Source: Clostridia bacterium
Lineage (GTDB): Bacteria > Bacillota > Clostridia > Christensenellales > Borkfalkiaceae
DNA: 64,000 bases
NCBI GenBank assembly: GCA_017626495.1
Contig: JAGAIP010000004.1
Location: 1-64,000, forward strand
Direction of reading: 5' to 3'
Below the pieces are notes generated by a model. It was not told the origin of the DNA. It made no database searches and saw only the letters and a list, made by a program, of their open reading frames with translations. Shown here piece by piece: positions 36,071 to 45,563 of this stretch (position 1 is its first letter; each line of letters starts with the position of its first letter). The position numbers were made by a program, and so were the translations under genes.

Positions 36071-36487
36071 TCAAGCCTCCCTGATTTTCTCAATCAGCCA
36101 GTTTAAAGTTCTCTCTCTTTCCGCCTTTTTTAACTGACACTCCCAGACAACAATTACTTTCCAGCCAAGTTCTTCAATTTCCTTTTTCTCTTTTTCATCC
36201 CGTTCTTTGTTTGCAAGTAATTTATTCTTCCAGAATTCAGAATTATCCTTCGGCCACACAAAGTATTTGCAGCCTTCATGCATATGCCAGAAACAACCGT
36301 TTACGAAGATAACGGTTTTATATTTTTTCAACACGATATCCGGTGTTCCGGGAAGTTTTTTAACATTACGTCTGTATCTGAACCCCTGCGAGAATAAATA
36401 TTTTGCAACAATCTCCTCCGGCTTTGTTTTTCTCCCTTTGATACGGGACATATTGTAGCTTCTTGTTTCTTTATTATGCACATCCAT
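36071..36487 (-). CDS. vsr: Vsr-family DNA mismatch endonuclease
   Basis: This 138-residue protein is a Vsr endonuclease, which nicks next to T:G mismatches arising from deamination of 5-methylcytosine. Key residues of E. coli Vsr have counterparts: Glu25 in TKPEE, Asp50 in LPGTPDIVL, and His68/His70 in NGCFWHMHEGC. The zinc-type Cys/His set (C65, H70, C73 region) is also present. It overlaps the methyltransferase stop by one base, the classic dcm-vsr pairing. In this operon it may be a repair partner or, with the other nucleases, part of the restriction machinery. Confidence 0.93.
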   Translation of the reverse strand: MDVHNKETRSYNMSRIKGRKTKPEEIVAKYLFSQGFRYRRNVKKLPGTPDIVLKKYKTVIFVNGCFWHMHEGCKYFVWPKDNSEFWKNKLLANKERDEKEKKEIEELGWKVIVVWECQLKKAERERTLNWLIEKIREA

Positions 36488-37770
36488 CAGTATTTTTCCA
36501 TAATGCTCTCTGTATTATAAAGCTGATAGAAAAATCCTTCCAGCATTTTTACCGGAATACTGTTACCAGCCATTCTGATTATCTTATCCCGAGGGAAAAG
36601 CTTACTTTTTACTCGTTGATCGGGATTATTAGCCTGCAGTTTATCATAGTCTTCATCAGTGAATCCCATAAAAAGCAGACATTCACGCGGCGTCAGATAT
36701 CTGAAATTGCCTTTTCCTTCAACACCACTTTTAAAATAAATATTCCCGGAATTAGGATGTCTGTCCTGCTTGGTAGTAATTGTCCGGATAAAATCTTCTG
36801 TTGTAATTTTTCCGTCTGCATCAACTATTTTGGGATTTTCGTCCCAGATTTTTTGTCTTGAAACAGTATCATTCGGCGTACAGGCAAGAGCTTCTTCCCA
36901 TAACGGAGATTTCCTGTCATCTGTACAACGAAGTAACTTTTCCACCGTTTTTTTCTTGTAATACGGAGATTCTTTATACTGTTCAACAATTACAGATTCA
37001 TTATCTCCCCATGAGAGAAAGAGCTTTTCCATCTCATTTTTTAATTTTTCATTTTCGCCGACAAAAACGCTCATCATAAGTAGTCTTGGTCTGTTTTGCG
37101 GAATACCATAATTTCTGGCATTTACTGGAACATATTTACTGACATACCCCAGAGCCGACAATTCATTTATCCATTGTTCAAAATTGCCTTTGTGTCTTTT
37201 AGATAAAAGGGTGGGAACATTCTCCATAAAAAGATACCGCGGCAACGTTTTGTCAGCCTGTTTCATTTCATTCAGTATTCTTCCAACCTGCCAGAGCAGA
37301 CTGGAACGGCTTCCGGAATCTCTGTCAATACCTTTATTATAGCCATGAAAAGCTCCGACATTTGATAAATCCTGACAAGGAAAAGAATAAGTAAGTATGT
37401 CCGTATTATCCGGCATCTGATCGCCTTTTACATTGCTTATATCCACAAGGTTATGGGTACGTATAATTGCAGAAAGAATACGTTTCAGAACTTCTTCACT
37501 GTAACTATGCAATGTGGCATAAGTCATCGCTTCCTTACCATTATTGCTAAGGGTATAGTTTTTCAATTTTTTCAGTATCTGCTCTTTAGTCTGCATTTCA
37601 ACTTCCGGCAGATTTATATAACTTTCATGAATGGCATCATAGGCTATAAATGCGTGAATGTCCCATTCGCAGGTTGCCTGTACTGTTATATCTATTCCAA
37701 TATTTTTTAATGCACGAGCCTGGCTGCCGATTCCGCTGAAAAGTTCAACAATATTGTAATTTTTCTTCAT
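36487..37770 (-). CDS. DNA (cytosine-5) methyltransferase
   Basis: This 427-residue protein is a C5 methyltransferase that transfers methyl from SAM to cytosine. Motif I is FSGIG (11-15), motif IV PCQ with catalytic Cys132, motif VI ENV (183-185), motif VIII QNRPR (225-229), motif IX before LTPRECLLFMGF, and motif X AGNSIPV near the C terminus. The target-recognition region lies at about 260-340 and gives no hint of specificity. It starts 1 nt after the AIPR stop and overlaps vsr. It is the self-protection arm of the operon. Confidence 0.95.
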   Translation of the reverse strand: MKKNYNIVELFSGIGSQARALKNIGIDITVQATCEWDIHAFIAYDAIHESYINLPEVEMQTKEQILKKLKNYTLSNNGKEAMTYATLHSYSEEVLKRILSAIIRTHNLVDISNVKGDQMPDNTDILTYSFPCQDLSNVGAFHGYNKGIDRDSGSRSSLLWQVGRILNEMKQADKTLPRYLFMENVPTLLSKRHKGNFEQWINELSALGYVSKYVPVNARNYGIPQNRPRLLMMSVFVGENEKLKNEMEKLFLSWGDNESVIVEQYKESPYYKKKTVEKLLRCTDDRKSPLWEEALACTPNDTVSRQKIWDENPKIVDADGKITTEDFIRTITTKQDRHPNSGNIYFKSGVEGKGNFRYLTPRECLLFMGFTDEDYDKLQANNPDQRVKSKLFPRDKIIRMAGNSIPVKMLEGFFYQLYNTESIMEKY

Positions 37771-37771
37771 A

Positions 37772-40027
37772 TCAGATTTTTATCCCAAGTGATTCAAGTT
37801 TGTCCTTTATTTCAAAAATTGATCTGGCCATTGCCATTGTTCTTGCCGGCACCTTGCCGGATGAAGAACAAGGAATGTTCCCTTTTAACGCGAAATCAAC
37901 AGCCTGTTTCAGATAATTCTGCTCTACATAACCGAGAGCAGAACGTTTATTGGCTTCGTCAAGAAGTTTACGCCAATAATCACTGCCCAGTCTGACTATT
38001 TCCATCACGTAATTCAGTTCATCCGTATCTTTCTGGTCTTTCTGAGAAGATACTTCCTGTTCGTGCACGATGCTTTCCGGCATCAATTCATCAATAAAAT
38101 TCGCAGATGGTTTATATGCTACATTGTCACGAAAATCTGCCCACGTTTCCGCCTTTTTGCAATATTCAGTAACGATTACGCCATGGCTGTCGCATATAAA
38201 ATCATTCGTCATTTTTGTTACAATTTCAATTTCACGCATAAATGCAGGGGATACTGCCTGTCTGTTCCATATGCCTTCCCAGTCTAATGAATATCCTGAT
38301 GGTATACTATGAATGATTTTTGCAATCGTATACGGAACGATGTCAAGCTTATAGCCTCCGGCTTTATACCAGAATCCCGTCTGACGTTTTGCGCTGTCTT
38401 TATGTGATTCGAGATAGTCATCAACTGTTCTGTAAATGATTGCTGCACAAATACATTTCCTGAAATAAAACTCATTGAAACAGCCCTTATTTGCCTTATA
38501 ATCCTGTGATATTATCGTATTGAACTCTTTGATAACAAAGTTCTTACCTTTTGCAACTATGTTCGGCTGTTCTTTCATGGTTGTCAGATACATACCAAGT
38601 TGTTCTTTGGTAATAAGCTGATCTTTCGGGAATTTTGCGCGAAATCTTTTACGGTCAATTTCACTCTTCAGTTTGAATTGTTCCTGCTCATATCTTTTTC
38701 TGGAACGTTCATAATACCAGCCGGTAGGAACAGAATAGTGGACAGATGGAGCGAATATCTTTTTTGACATTTTCTCCATCCATATATGGAATGGATCATT
38801 GGAAAACAGATCCGCCGCAGTTACTTTATTCTGACTGTTGGCGTATTTTGCAATGTTCTGCACCATCTGATCATAAAAACGTACCCCGTCCTCATTTTCC
38901 GTTTCACGGTCATCAATAACGGTAAGTTTCATGGGCACAAAGATCCCTGTCAATTCCGGATTGGTTTTTTTAAGAACAGCCTCAGCCAATGAAGCCGTTG
39001 TCTGCCCGCCATTGATAATCTGTAAATCAACTATCTTGGTTATAAACAATTGTCCGTCTTTTTCTTCTGTCTCAACATCAGCCGCCGTTGTAGCTATTCC
39101 ATTGTTATATGTAAAAAATTTATCCGGCTCGTTATTTATCGTCCTTCTTATACCGCTGTTTACGCTTTTTGAGCCGCTTGTACCCAAAAACGCCCGGACA
39201 TTTCCCTCAAGAACTTTACTGCCGTGTTCAATATAAATTTTCGAAAGAAGCTTTCCCGGGATAATTGCAATATAAGCTTCATATCCAAGATTGTCACCAA
39301 TGTTGCCTTTGATACACGGTATACCATCACAGTCAAAGTCTTTTCGGAAATCAATAACAATGGGATCACTGCTGAACGATTTTTCCTTTTCGTAAAAGCG
39401 TTCGAGATTCCACAGATTGATTTCCAACGGCTTTCCATTAAAATCAGATTTCTTAATCTTTTTAGTGCTTTTTACGGTTTTACTGCTACCCTTGCTTTTT
39501 CTTATTTTTGTTTCAAGAAGATTGCGGTTCAGAAGATCTGTAGATAATTCCTTGTTCGTAAGGATGAACATCCTGATTTTCAGAATCTGTTGCGGATCAT
39601 CACCAATAGCATTCATTCTGTATCTGATAAGTCTTGCAACTTTAAGAACATCATCCGAATCATCAAAATAATTTTCTATTTTTCCGTTGCACACTTCGTC
39701 AAGGAAATAATACATTCTCCAATAAAGCTCATCAACTCTTCCCGCTGTGAGGTTTTCCGTATCATATGCATCCTGAAAATCACTTATAAACAATTCAAGG
39801 CTATGGTCAGTTTCATCAAAACTGTACCCGTCGATCCGCATAATTCTCTGTCCCGAACAACGTTTATCTCCGAATCCAAGTTTCTGCGAATTTTGAATTT
39901 CATCATAATCTTCAAGCATCCCAAGCGTACACGATAAAAATTCATCCTGTGTATCAGATCCATTGACAGCAGAATCAGCTCTTAATGTATCGAGAAATTC
40001 TTTTTTATAATCCTGATAATTATCCAT
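37772..40027 (-). CDS. AIPR-family protein (abortive infection phage resistance)
   Basis: This 751-residue protein carries the AIPR domain (PF10592 type). NVRAFLG (276-282) and a downstream VNSGIRRTINNEP lead to KFFTYNNGIA (303-312), then LQIINGGQTTASL (335-347), the family signatures. AIPR proteins were first linked to abortive infection and recur in defence islands; their biochemical activity is not established to my knowledge. The N-terminal third (1-180) is helical and acidic. It sits 10 nt downstream of the PD-(D/E)XK gene and 1 nt before the methyltransferase, so it is fully within the operon. Confidence 0.88.
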   Translation of the reverse strand: MDNYQDYKKEFLDTLRADSAVNGSDTQDEFLSCTLGMLEDYDEIQNSQKLGFGDKRCSGQRIMRIDGYSFDETDHSLELFISDFQDAYDTENLTAGRVDELYWRMYYFLDEVCNGKIENYFDDSDDVLKVARLIRYRMNAIGDDPQQILKIRMFILTNKELSTDLLNRNLLETKIRKSKGSSKTVKSTKKIKKSDFNGKPLEINLWNLERFYEKEKSFSSDPIVIDFRKDFDCDGIPCIKGNIGDNLGYEAYIAIIPGKLLSKIYIEHGSKVLEGNVRAFLGTSGSKSVNSGIRRTINNEPDKFFTYNNGIATTAADVETEEKDGQLFITKIVDLQIINGGQTTASLAEAVLKKTNPELTGIFVPMKLTVIDDRETENEDGVRFYDQMVQNIAKYANSQNKVTAADLFSNDPFHIWMEKMSKKIFAPSVHYSVPTGWYYERSRKRYEQEQFKLKSEIDRKRFRAKFPKDQLITKEQLGMYLTTMKEQPNIVAKGKNFVIKEFNTIISQDYKANKGCFNEFYFRKCICAAIIYRTVDDYLESHKDSAKRQTGFWYKAGGYKLDIVPYTIAKIIHSIPSGYSLDWEGIWNRQAVSPAFMREIEIVTKMTNDFICDSHGVIVTEYCKKAETWADFRDNVAYKPSANFIDELMPESIVHEQEVSSQKDQKDTDELNYVMEIVRLGSDYWRKLLDEANKRSALGYVEQNYLKQAVDFALKGNIPCSSSGKVPARTMAMARSIFEIKDKLESLGIKI

Positions 40028-40037
40028 TGTATTCCCC

Positions 40038-40955
40038 TTATTTATCTGTTCTGAAATTCATTATATCCGAAAGTGAAATATCATAATTTGCCTTTGAAAT
40101 TGCCATCGGAACATTTTTGTGGGTCAGCTTCGGGAAATCATATCCAACCATGTATCTTACAAAATTACTTACTTCATAGACAAATTCATCATAATAATTA
40201 TTGTACTCATATCCCTGCAGGGCAACTTTCGCAAGGAAGTCGTCACTTTCATCTCCGGACATAAACATCTGTCTGGTTTCAAGGATAAGTTTATTAAGAG
40301 ATATACCATTATAAGCAGGGCTCATCTTTTCAAGAGAATAAATGACAAGCTGACCATCTTTATCGCTGTCAAGTTGTTCAAGGGAAGAAATCCTTACAGA
40401 AGAATTCCCACGGCTGATGGTTTTTACTTCATACCATTTGTCTGAACATGAAAAATCTTTATGTGTCAGTTCCTGTCCGCTCCAGCTTTTCAAGGCTGAT
40501 GACAAACCAATTTCACCAGCAAGCGGTCCTCTGAGAAACAAAATTTCTCCAATAAGCCCCATTATTTCGGGTTCAGTCAGAAAAGTATTCTTTGACAAAA
40601 CGAACATCTTCTTCCACTGAAAAAATCTTTCGGTAATTGCCTTGTATCCGTCTTTTTCGTTTTTCAGTTCTCTGGTCTGTTCTACGATATCCTCACAGAA
40701 TTTATAGAACAAGCCACTCATATCATCATCTTTCAAAGAAAATCGTATGGTATTATACTGCAGCTTTGTATACTGTGATACGTCTATTGCCGATGTCCCG
40801 GTAACTTTTACAGGTCTGAACACAGAACGTAATTCAATGGATTTCCGTCCCTTCTCGTCCAGTCCGATATGCAGATCAAGAATATGAGAATTGTCCACAC
40901 GGGAAAAATATTCAGGACGACTGAATGCATCAAACTGAGATTTTATATCCATCAT
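40038..40955 (-). CDS. PD-(D/E)XK nuclease-fold protein (DUF4420)
   Basis: This 305-residue protein fits the DUF4420 / PD-(D/E)XK motif family. The putative nuclease core spans Glu137 (GLIGEILFL), Asp167 (HKDFS) and Glu176-x-Lys178 (WYEVKT), the expected spacing for a restriction-type active site. The N-terminal half is a beta-rich domain of unknown role. It overlaps the Z1 gene by 4 nt (ATGA), so the two are translationally coupled. It is the best candidate for the double-strand cutting subunit of the system. Confidence 0.87.
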   Translation of the reverse strand: MMDIKSQFDAFSRPEYFSRVDNSHILDLHIGLDEKGRKSIELRSVFRPVKVTGTSAIDVSQYTKLQYNTIRFSLKDDDMSGLFYKFCEDIVEQTRELKNEKDGYKAITERFFQWKKMFVLSKNTFLTEPEIMGLIGEILFLRGPLAGEIGLSSALKSWSGQELTHKDFSCSDKWYEVKTISRGNSSVRISSLEQLDSDKDGQLVIYSLEKMSPAYNGISLNKLILETRQMFMSGDESDDFLAKVALQGYEYNNYYDEFVYEVSNFVRYMVGYDFPKLTHKNVPMAISKANYDISLSDIMNFRTDK

Positions 40956-43759
40956 TCTTCTTCTCCTATGTCCATCTCGTCTTTTTCAAACCAGTTGTAT
41001 ATTTTGTTTGCCCGATATTTAGTTGCACTCAGAACGGATGCTTCGTCATTTCTGGGCAGACCAAGAGCAAAACCAACGACAGGCGCATTACCAAGTTTCT
41101 CTTTTAATTCATCAAACTGTTTCTTCTGCGTACCGTCGTCACCTGAAACATCTATAAAATATACGATCAGAAGGGGTTTTCTGTCCTTTACAAATCTGAA
41201 CCATGTTTCTGAAGAATAATTATCTTTTGAAAACTTTTCCTTTCTTGTCAGTTCATAATTTTTAATGAATGCAGACTTAGCATCTGAAACTATTTCTTCT
41301 GCTGTCTTTCCATTAAAATCGACTATTCCGGCAAGTCCATCATTCGGGCCGCCTAGTTTTCCTCTTCGTCCAAGACTTAACCTGTCGGTATCTCTGTCAA
41401 TAACACAATGCTTCCTTTGAACCTGATAAATCCGTCTGCCTGCAATATCAACGACAGGCGCATCCTCTGAAGAATTGCCATCCATAAAAGCAACGTCAAA
41501 TTTTTCAATTGACGGATCCGTAGTATTCCGAAGAAATTCTGCAATTTGCGTTGTATCGAAATCCGAACTGAATCTTGATATTTTCAATTTTCTGATAAGC
41601 TCTGTTATACGATTTTTCGGAATATCCTGTAAAACATATCTTCCTTTACCGACACTCGGATTCTGCCTCTCGAATTTTATACCACTATTCAGCGCATCAG
41701 CAACCAGATTGTTCACCTCATTGAAGTTATTTATGTGCGCAGAGGCGTTAAAGCACAGATATGGAGTTTCAACAATGCCGCCAAAATAACTTGAAAATTC
41801 ATACTCATCTGTTGAATTTCTCATTTTATTATAGGCCGTTATACGCAGATCTGCCGAGTTATTTCTTACACGGATACCAAAATCCCTTGGCTTCTGTCCC
41901 AATTCACGCATAAGGCTCATGTCATCTTTGAGTTTATCCGTTGCTTCAGCAATTTCAGCATACCAGTCTGCAGAGGCTTTATGGGTCCATATGCGGAATA
42001 AATCTTCATAGTTTTTTCTGTACCCAAACCATCTGCCCATCTGCATAAGAACATCATAAGTACTTGTATTTCTGTAAAAATAGCTGATTATCAATCCTTC
42101 AAGAGTCAGTCCTCTGGATAAAGCAAGCCCGCCTATCGCTATAACTCTCAGGGAATCATTTTTAGGATACTCCAGTTTCTCCGATGTTTTTGAACTGTTT
42201 ACTACTTTAATCTGAATATTTTCTATAGCGCTGAACATCGCCCCAGCGACTTCTTCCCAGGAAAATTCTGTATTGGCATAGTACTCGCTCCAGATTCTGT
42301 GGATATGAGCGAGAACCGGGTCTTTCAGAGAATCATCATCTGCAGAAAGATTGAATTTGATTGCTCTGTATGCTTTTTTATGTATTTCTTCAACCTCACC
42401 TTTTATATACTTCTGCACAGCAACAAAGCGGGAAATATTGATAAGCATCGACCGATGTTCATTATAATCTCCACGCAGATCGCGTATTGCATTGACAATG
42501 TAAAAAGCATAAATCGCATCAGTAAGGCTTCCGGGTAATTCTCCGGTCCATTCTTTTTTATGTTTGAAATAGAAAGGAAAACCATCTTCTTCCTCTCTTC
42601 CCGCATCTTTTATATAAGTAAGCTGATTATGACACTCTCCATCTTTTGCAAAAATCCTGTTCGGGCCGATATAATTGCTGGGTGTAGGCAAGGCAACTAT
42701 AAAATCCTCAGGGAAAAGATCCTGCGTTTCCATCTTTTCCGTCGTTTCGGGATCTATAAAGACATTTGCAAAAGGCGTAGCAGTAAATCCGACATAGTTT
42801 GAAACCGTAAATACGCTTGCAAGTTCTCTTATCAGTTTATTGATCTTGGTAGGATCCTCTTTACTTGCACTTGTATTTATCGATGCATTGTCTGCCTCAT
42901 CATCGATCATAAGCATTGGCATGTCTATCTTTTTAGTCACAGGATTCGCATTAAGTTCCACAAGCCATTTTGTCAGTTTCTGCAGTGTAGTCGTATTTTT
43001 CTTTATTACAAAAACAATTGCATCGGTTATACCGGCAAGAGATATTACAGTTTTATCATTATCACCGACAAAATCCCTGACTCTGGAAGTCATAGATATT
43101 GCCCGTATAGGTTGATTGTCAAGACCTACGCCAACCCTTCTTCCATCTTTTGATTCAGATGACATATCGATACCGATAAAGCCTTCCTCAACACGTTCCT
43201 GCGTCTGCTTTCTCAAAGACTCAATAGTGCCGGTCAGCAGAATAAAAACTTTATATCCGGCATCCGCAGCCTTACATAAAAAGCCAATGTAGGTAGATGT
43301 CTTACCCGACTGTACATCACCGATAATCAGCCCGCGTTTCATAACAGGCGTTGCGTAATGTGCTTTGGGATCGAGTATGTAATTCATCAGTTTCTGGTCA
43401 AGCGTATCTTCTCCAAGCGTACTTACAACATTCGGGCTGAAATGCTTCTCATCAATCAGATAGTTTTTATATCTTGTCCAGAATTTAGAATCTATCTCTG
43501 CCTTACGATCGGTATACCAATTATCCTGATCATAATCGGCAAGAATACTTTGCCCCGGAGTTGTAAATATCTGGTATTTATATTGCATATTGCGTTTCAA
43601 AGCAGCCAGTTCCTCATAACTACATTCTACACCAGACACATTTATGGCTTTCTGAATATATTCATCGACAGCATTTTCATCAAGATTATTTTCTGCTTTA
43701 TTCAACGATATAAAAGCATCTGCCATACGGGCAATATTCGAAATTTTTCCGATGTCCAT
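40952..43759 (-). CDS. Z1-domain protein with helicase-like ATPase core
   Basis: This 935-residue protein has an SF2-like P-loop core: Walker A GDVQSGKTS (147-155), motif II DDEAD (286-290) and a TATPF motif III (326-330). The Z1 domain (PF10593 type) lies in the second half, with ALSRGLTLEGLIISYF and MQMGRWFGYRKNY, which resemble SF2 motifs V and VI. Z1 proteins occur with MutL/MORC-like ATPases in restriction-like operons. It probably translocates on or unwinds DNA for the nuclease. It starts 1 nt after the ATPase stop. Confidence 0.92.
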   Translation of the reverse strand: MDIGKISNIARMADAFISLNKAENNLDENAVDEYIQKAINVSGVECSYEELAALKRNMQYKYQIFTTPGQSILADYDQDNWYTDRKAEIDSKFWTRYKNYLIDEKHFSPNVVSTLGEDTLDQKLMNYILDPKAHYATPVMKRGLIIGDVQSGKTSTYIGFLCKAADAGYKVFILLTGTIESLRKQTQERVEEGFIGIDMSSESKDGRRVGVGLDNQPIRAISMTSRVRDFVGDNDKTVISLAGITDAIVFVIKKNTTTLQKLTKWLVELNANPVTKKIDMPMLMIDDEADNASINTSASKEDPTKINKLIRELASVFTVSNYVGFTATPFANVFIDPETTEKMETQDLFPEDFIVALPTPSNYIGPNRIFAKDGECHNQLTYIKDAGREEEDGFPFYFKHKKEWTGELPGSLTDAIYAFYIVNAIRDLRGDYNEHRSMLINISRFVAVQKYIKGEVEEIHKKAYRAIKFNLSADDDSLKDPVLAHIHRIWSEYYANTEFSWEEVAGAMFSAIENIQIKVVNSSKTSEKLEYPKNDSLRVIAIGGLALSRGLTLEGLIISYFYRNTSTYDVLMQMGRWFGYRKNYEDLFRIWTHKASADWYAEIAEATDKLKDDMSLMRELGQKPRDFGIRVRNNSADLRITAYNKMRNSTDEYEFSSYFGGIVETPYLCFNASAHINNFNEVNNLVADALNSGIKFERQNPSVGKGRYVLQDIPKNRITELIRKLKISRFSSDFDTTQIAEFLRNTTDPSIEKFDVAFMDGNSSEDAPVVDIAGRRIYQVQRKHCVIDRDTDRLSLGRRGKLGGPNDGLAGIVDFNGKTAEEIVSDAKSAFIKNYELTRKEKFSKDNYSSETWFRFVKDRKPLLIVYFIDVSGDDGTQKKQFDELKEKLGNAPVVGFALGLPRNDEASVLSATKYRANKIYNWFEKDEMDIGEEE

Positions 43760-43760
43760 A

Positions 43761-45257
43761 TCACTCTTCCTCCATCAGTATCTGTTTTAAGTCCGGGTAT
43801 TTATTGAAAGGTTCTGATTGCATGAGTTTATCAATGATTACCATTTTGTCCGCATTTCCCGTTTTCTGCGCCAGTCTTATAAGTACCCGTGCTTTATCTG
43901 CTATTTCTGCCTTTCTCTCTTCGTCGATTTCTTCATTGACTTTATTCTGAGACTTGTCTATATAAATCTGCTGATACGGAACGGCATTTTCAACCTCATC
44001 AAGAATCATATCTATGCAATTCCATACTTCATCATCAACTTTGTCTTTTATCAGATCAAAAATTCTTGAATTACGGTTAATATGGTATGTAATAGTACCC
44101 CGATCATCATTTCTGTCCCAGATATAATCTATTTTATCGTCAACTTTAGCTATTCTTCCACGGTATGTCTGTTTTCTTACAGCAACATCCATCGCATCAT
44201 CCACCGCACGAGTCAGCCGTTGCTTAATAGACGAAGGAATTTTTGCACTTTGCTTTTTTATGTCTATACCCCAGATAGAATCAAGCGTATTAGGAATATC
44301 AACTTTTATGCGCGCATATTTTGTCAATTCATCCCGACCTCTTCCAAACCAGGTTCCCCAGACAATCAGCCGTTCATTCCTGTAAATGTAAAACCCTTGT
44401 TTTGTCCTGTAGTTTTCAACCCCACCGGATATTTTTTTATCTTCCGGAGTCAGATCTTTCTGGAAAGGAAGTACATATGGTTGTACTGTAACCATGCGTT
44501 CGATTCCTTCTTTATCCTTAACCGGAATCGTAAAAGCTTTCCGTACTGTGGTTTTCGGATGATTTTCCAGAAACGGGTCATAGCCTGTCAGCTGATAGTT
44601 ATTAATCTTAATGGTTAATTTATTTGCACCCTGTCTGTTAAGAAATCTATGAAATATCAGAGACAGATACTCTGCCGTGCTCTCCTGGTAGTTCATCAGT
44701 TCCCCATATTCATTTCCGGACGATTCTCTCATAATATCAAAATTTTCCCATAAAACAACCGTACCAGAATCATAAGCATCAAGAAAATTGACACATTTTA
44801 CAGATCTAATTTCATCTTCCGGGCAGTCAATCATTACCCAGTCTTGTTCTTTTTCGACGACATCAAGGTCCCATATATAAGCTGATACAATACCGTCTTT
44901 CTTGCTTACTACTGTAAGTTTCCGACACTGCGATAACGACGCCGATTTCAAACCAAGACCGAATCTTCCCAGGTCATCTTCGCTCCGTCTTCCTCTTTTT
45001 AATGCGCTGCCATACTTCATTGCATCAAAAAGTTCATCCTTTGTCATACCTGTACCGTTATCGCAGACAGCAATAAGAATATCCGTCGGATCTATGGGAA
45101 ATTTCACTTCAATCTGCGTAGCCTGTACGCTTATACTGTTATCAATAATATCTGCGATCGCCGCTTCAAAAGTATATCCCATTGAACGCATTGAAGACAT
45201 TAATACATCTGCGGTAGGTCTGTTTTCCTTGAAATTTTTCTCATTGTATTTCATCAT
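43761..45257 (-). CDS. GHKL ATPase, prokaryotic MORC/MutL-like
   Basis: This 498-residue protein has an N-terminal GHKL ATPase domain. N box: IADIIDNSIS, with Asn40, and Asp36 at the usual catalytic Glu position. G1 box: DNGTGM (66-71). G2 box: GRFGLGLKSAS (97-107). A transducer-like region follows, then a C-terminal helical part rich in Lys/Glu. This resembles bacterial MORC/MutL relatives in restriction-modification operons, which are thought to act as ATP-driven clamps or loops on DNA. The start at 45257 follows GGGG by about 7 nt; the next codon is also ATG. It is the second gene of the operon. Confidence 0.88.
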   Translation of the reverse strand: MMKYNEKNFKENRPTADVLMSSMRSMGYTFEAAIADIIDNSISVQATQIEVKFPIDPTDILIAVCDNGTGMTKDELFDAMKYGSALKRGRRSEDDLGRFGLGLKSASLSQCRKLTVVSKKDGIVSAYIWDLDVVEKEQDWVMIDCPEDEIRSVKCVNFLDAYDSGTVVLWENFDIMRESSGNEYGELMNYQESTAEYLSLIFHRFLNRQGANKLTIKINNYQLTGYDPFLENHPKTTVRKAFTIPVKDKEGIERMVTVQPYVLPFQKDLTPEDKKISGGVENYRTKQGFYIYRNERLIVWGTWFGRGRDELTKYARIKVDIPNTLDSIWGIDIKKQSAKIPSSIKQRLTRAVDDAMDVAVRKQTYRGRIAKVDDKIDYIWDRNDDRGTITYHINRNSRIFDLIKDKVDDEVWNCIDMILDEVENAVPYQQIYIDKSQNKVNEEIDEERKAEIADKARVLIRLAQKTGNADKMVIIDKLMQSEPFNKYPDLKQILMEEE

Positions 45258-45277
45258 ACATCCCCAAAACATTAATT

Positions 45278-45287
45278 ACTTATAAAT
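45278..45287. promoter_or_regulatory. Second operator-like site, before the GHKL gene
   Basis: ACTTATAAAT matches eight of ten positions of the palindrome upstream of the XRE gene (45539-45548). It lies about 20 bp before the ATPase start. It may let the regulator act inside the operon too. Confidence 0.4.
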
Positions 45288-45327
45288 TTTCCTGTACTTC
45301 TTCCTGGCGTATAATTAACCAACTATA

Positions 45328-45522
45328 TTAATCTTCTGGAATTATAATAGAATAATCCTTACAGATCTTTTCAAAAGCACGAAGTGTACGGTAACTTGGA
45401 TTCGACTTTCCATTCTCAAGCCTGTTGACCGTTGTAAAATTTACGCCCAGCATTTTTCCTAAATCCGTCTGACTGATATGTAATTTATTCCTGACGAATT
45501 TCAATTGATCCTTGAATTCCAT
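45328..45522 (-). CDS. XRE-family regulator of the defence operon
   Basis: This 64-residue protein is almost entirely a Cro/C1-type HTH (LKFVRNKLHISQTDLGKMLGVNFTTVNRLENGKSNPSYRTL). This is the size of restriction-modification controller (C) proteins. It is the first gene of the seven-gene minus-strand operon, 70 bp before the ATPase gene, directly behind a consensus promoter with a palindrome between start site and ATG. It probably autoregulates and times expression of the nucleases. SD GAGG before the ATG. Confidence 0.88.
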   Translation of the reverse strand: MEFKDQLKFVRNKLHISQTDLGKMLGVNFTTVNRLENGKSNPSYRTLRAFEKICKDYSIIIPED

Positions 45523-45538
45523 TTTTACCTCTGTTTCG

Positions 45539-45548
45539 ACTTATAAGT
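45539..45548. promoter_or_regulatory. Palindromic operator before the defence operon
   Basis: A perfect 10-bp palindrome ACTTATAAGT lies between the predicted transcription start and the XRE gene. This is the expected position for autoregulation. Confidence 0.55.
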
Positions 45549-45563
45549 ATTTTATATGCTTTT

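Noticed and set aside
36071-37770. A plain type II restriction-modification system with dcm-vsr
   Set aside because: There is no simple adjacent restriction endonuclease; the genes are fused into a longer operon with ATPase, Z1, nuclease and AIPR genes.
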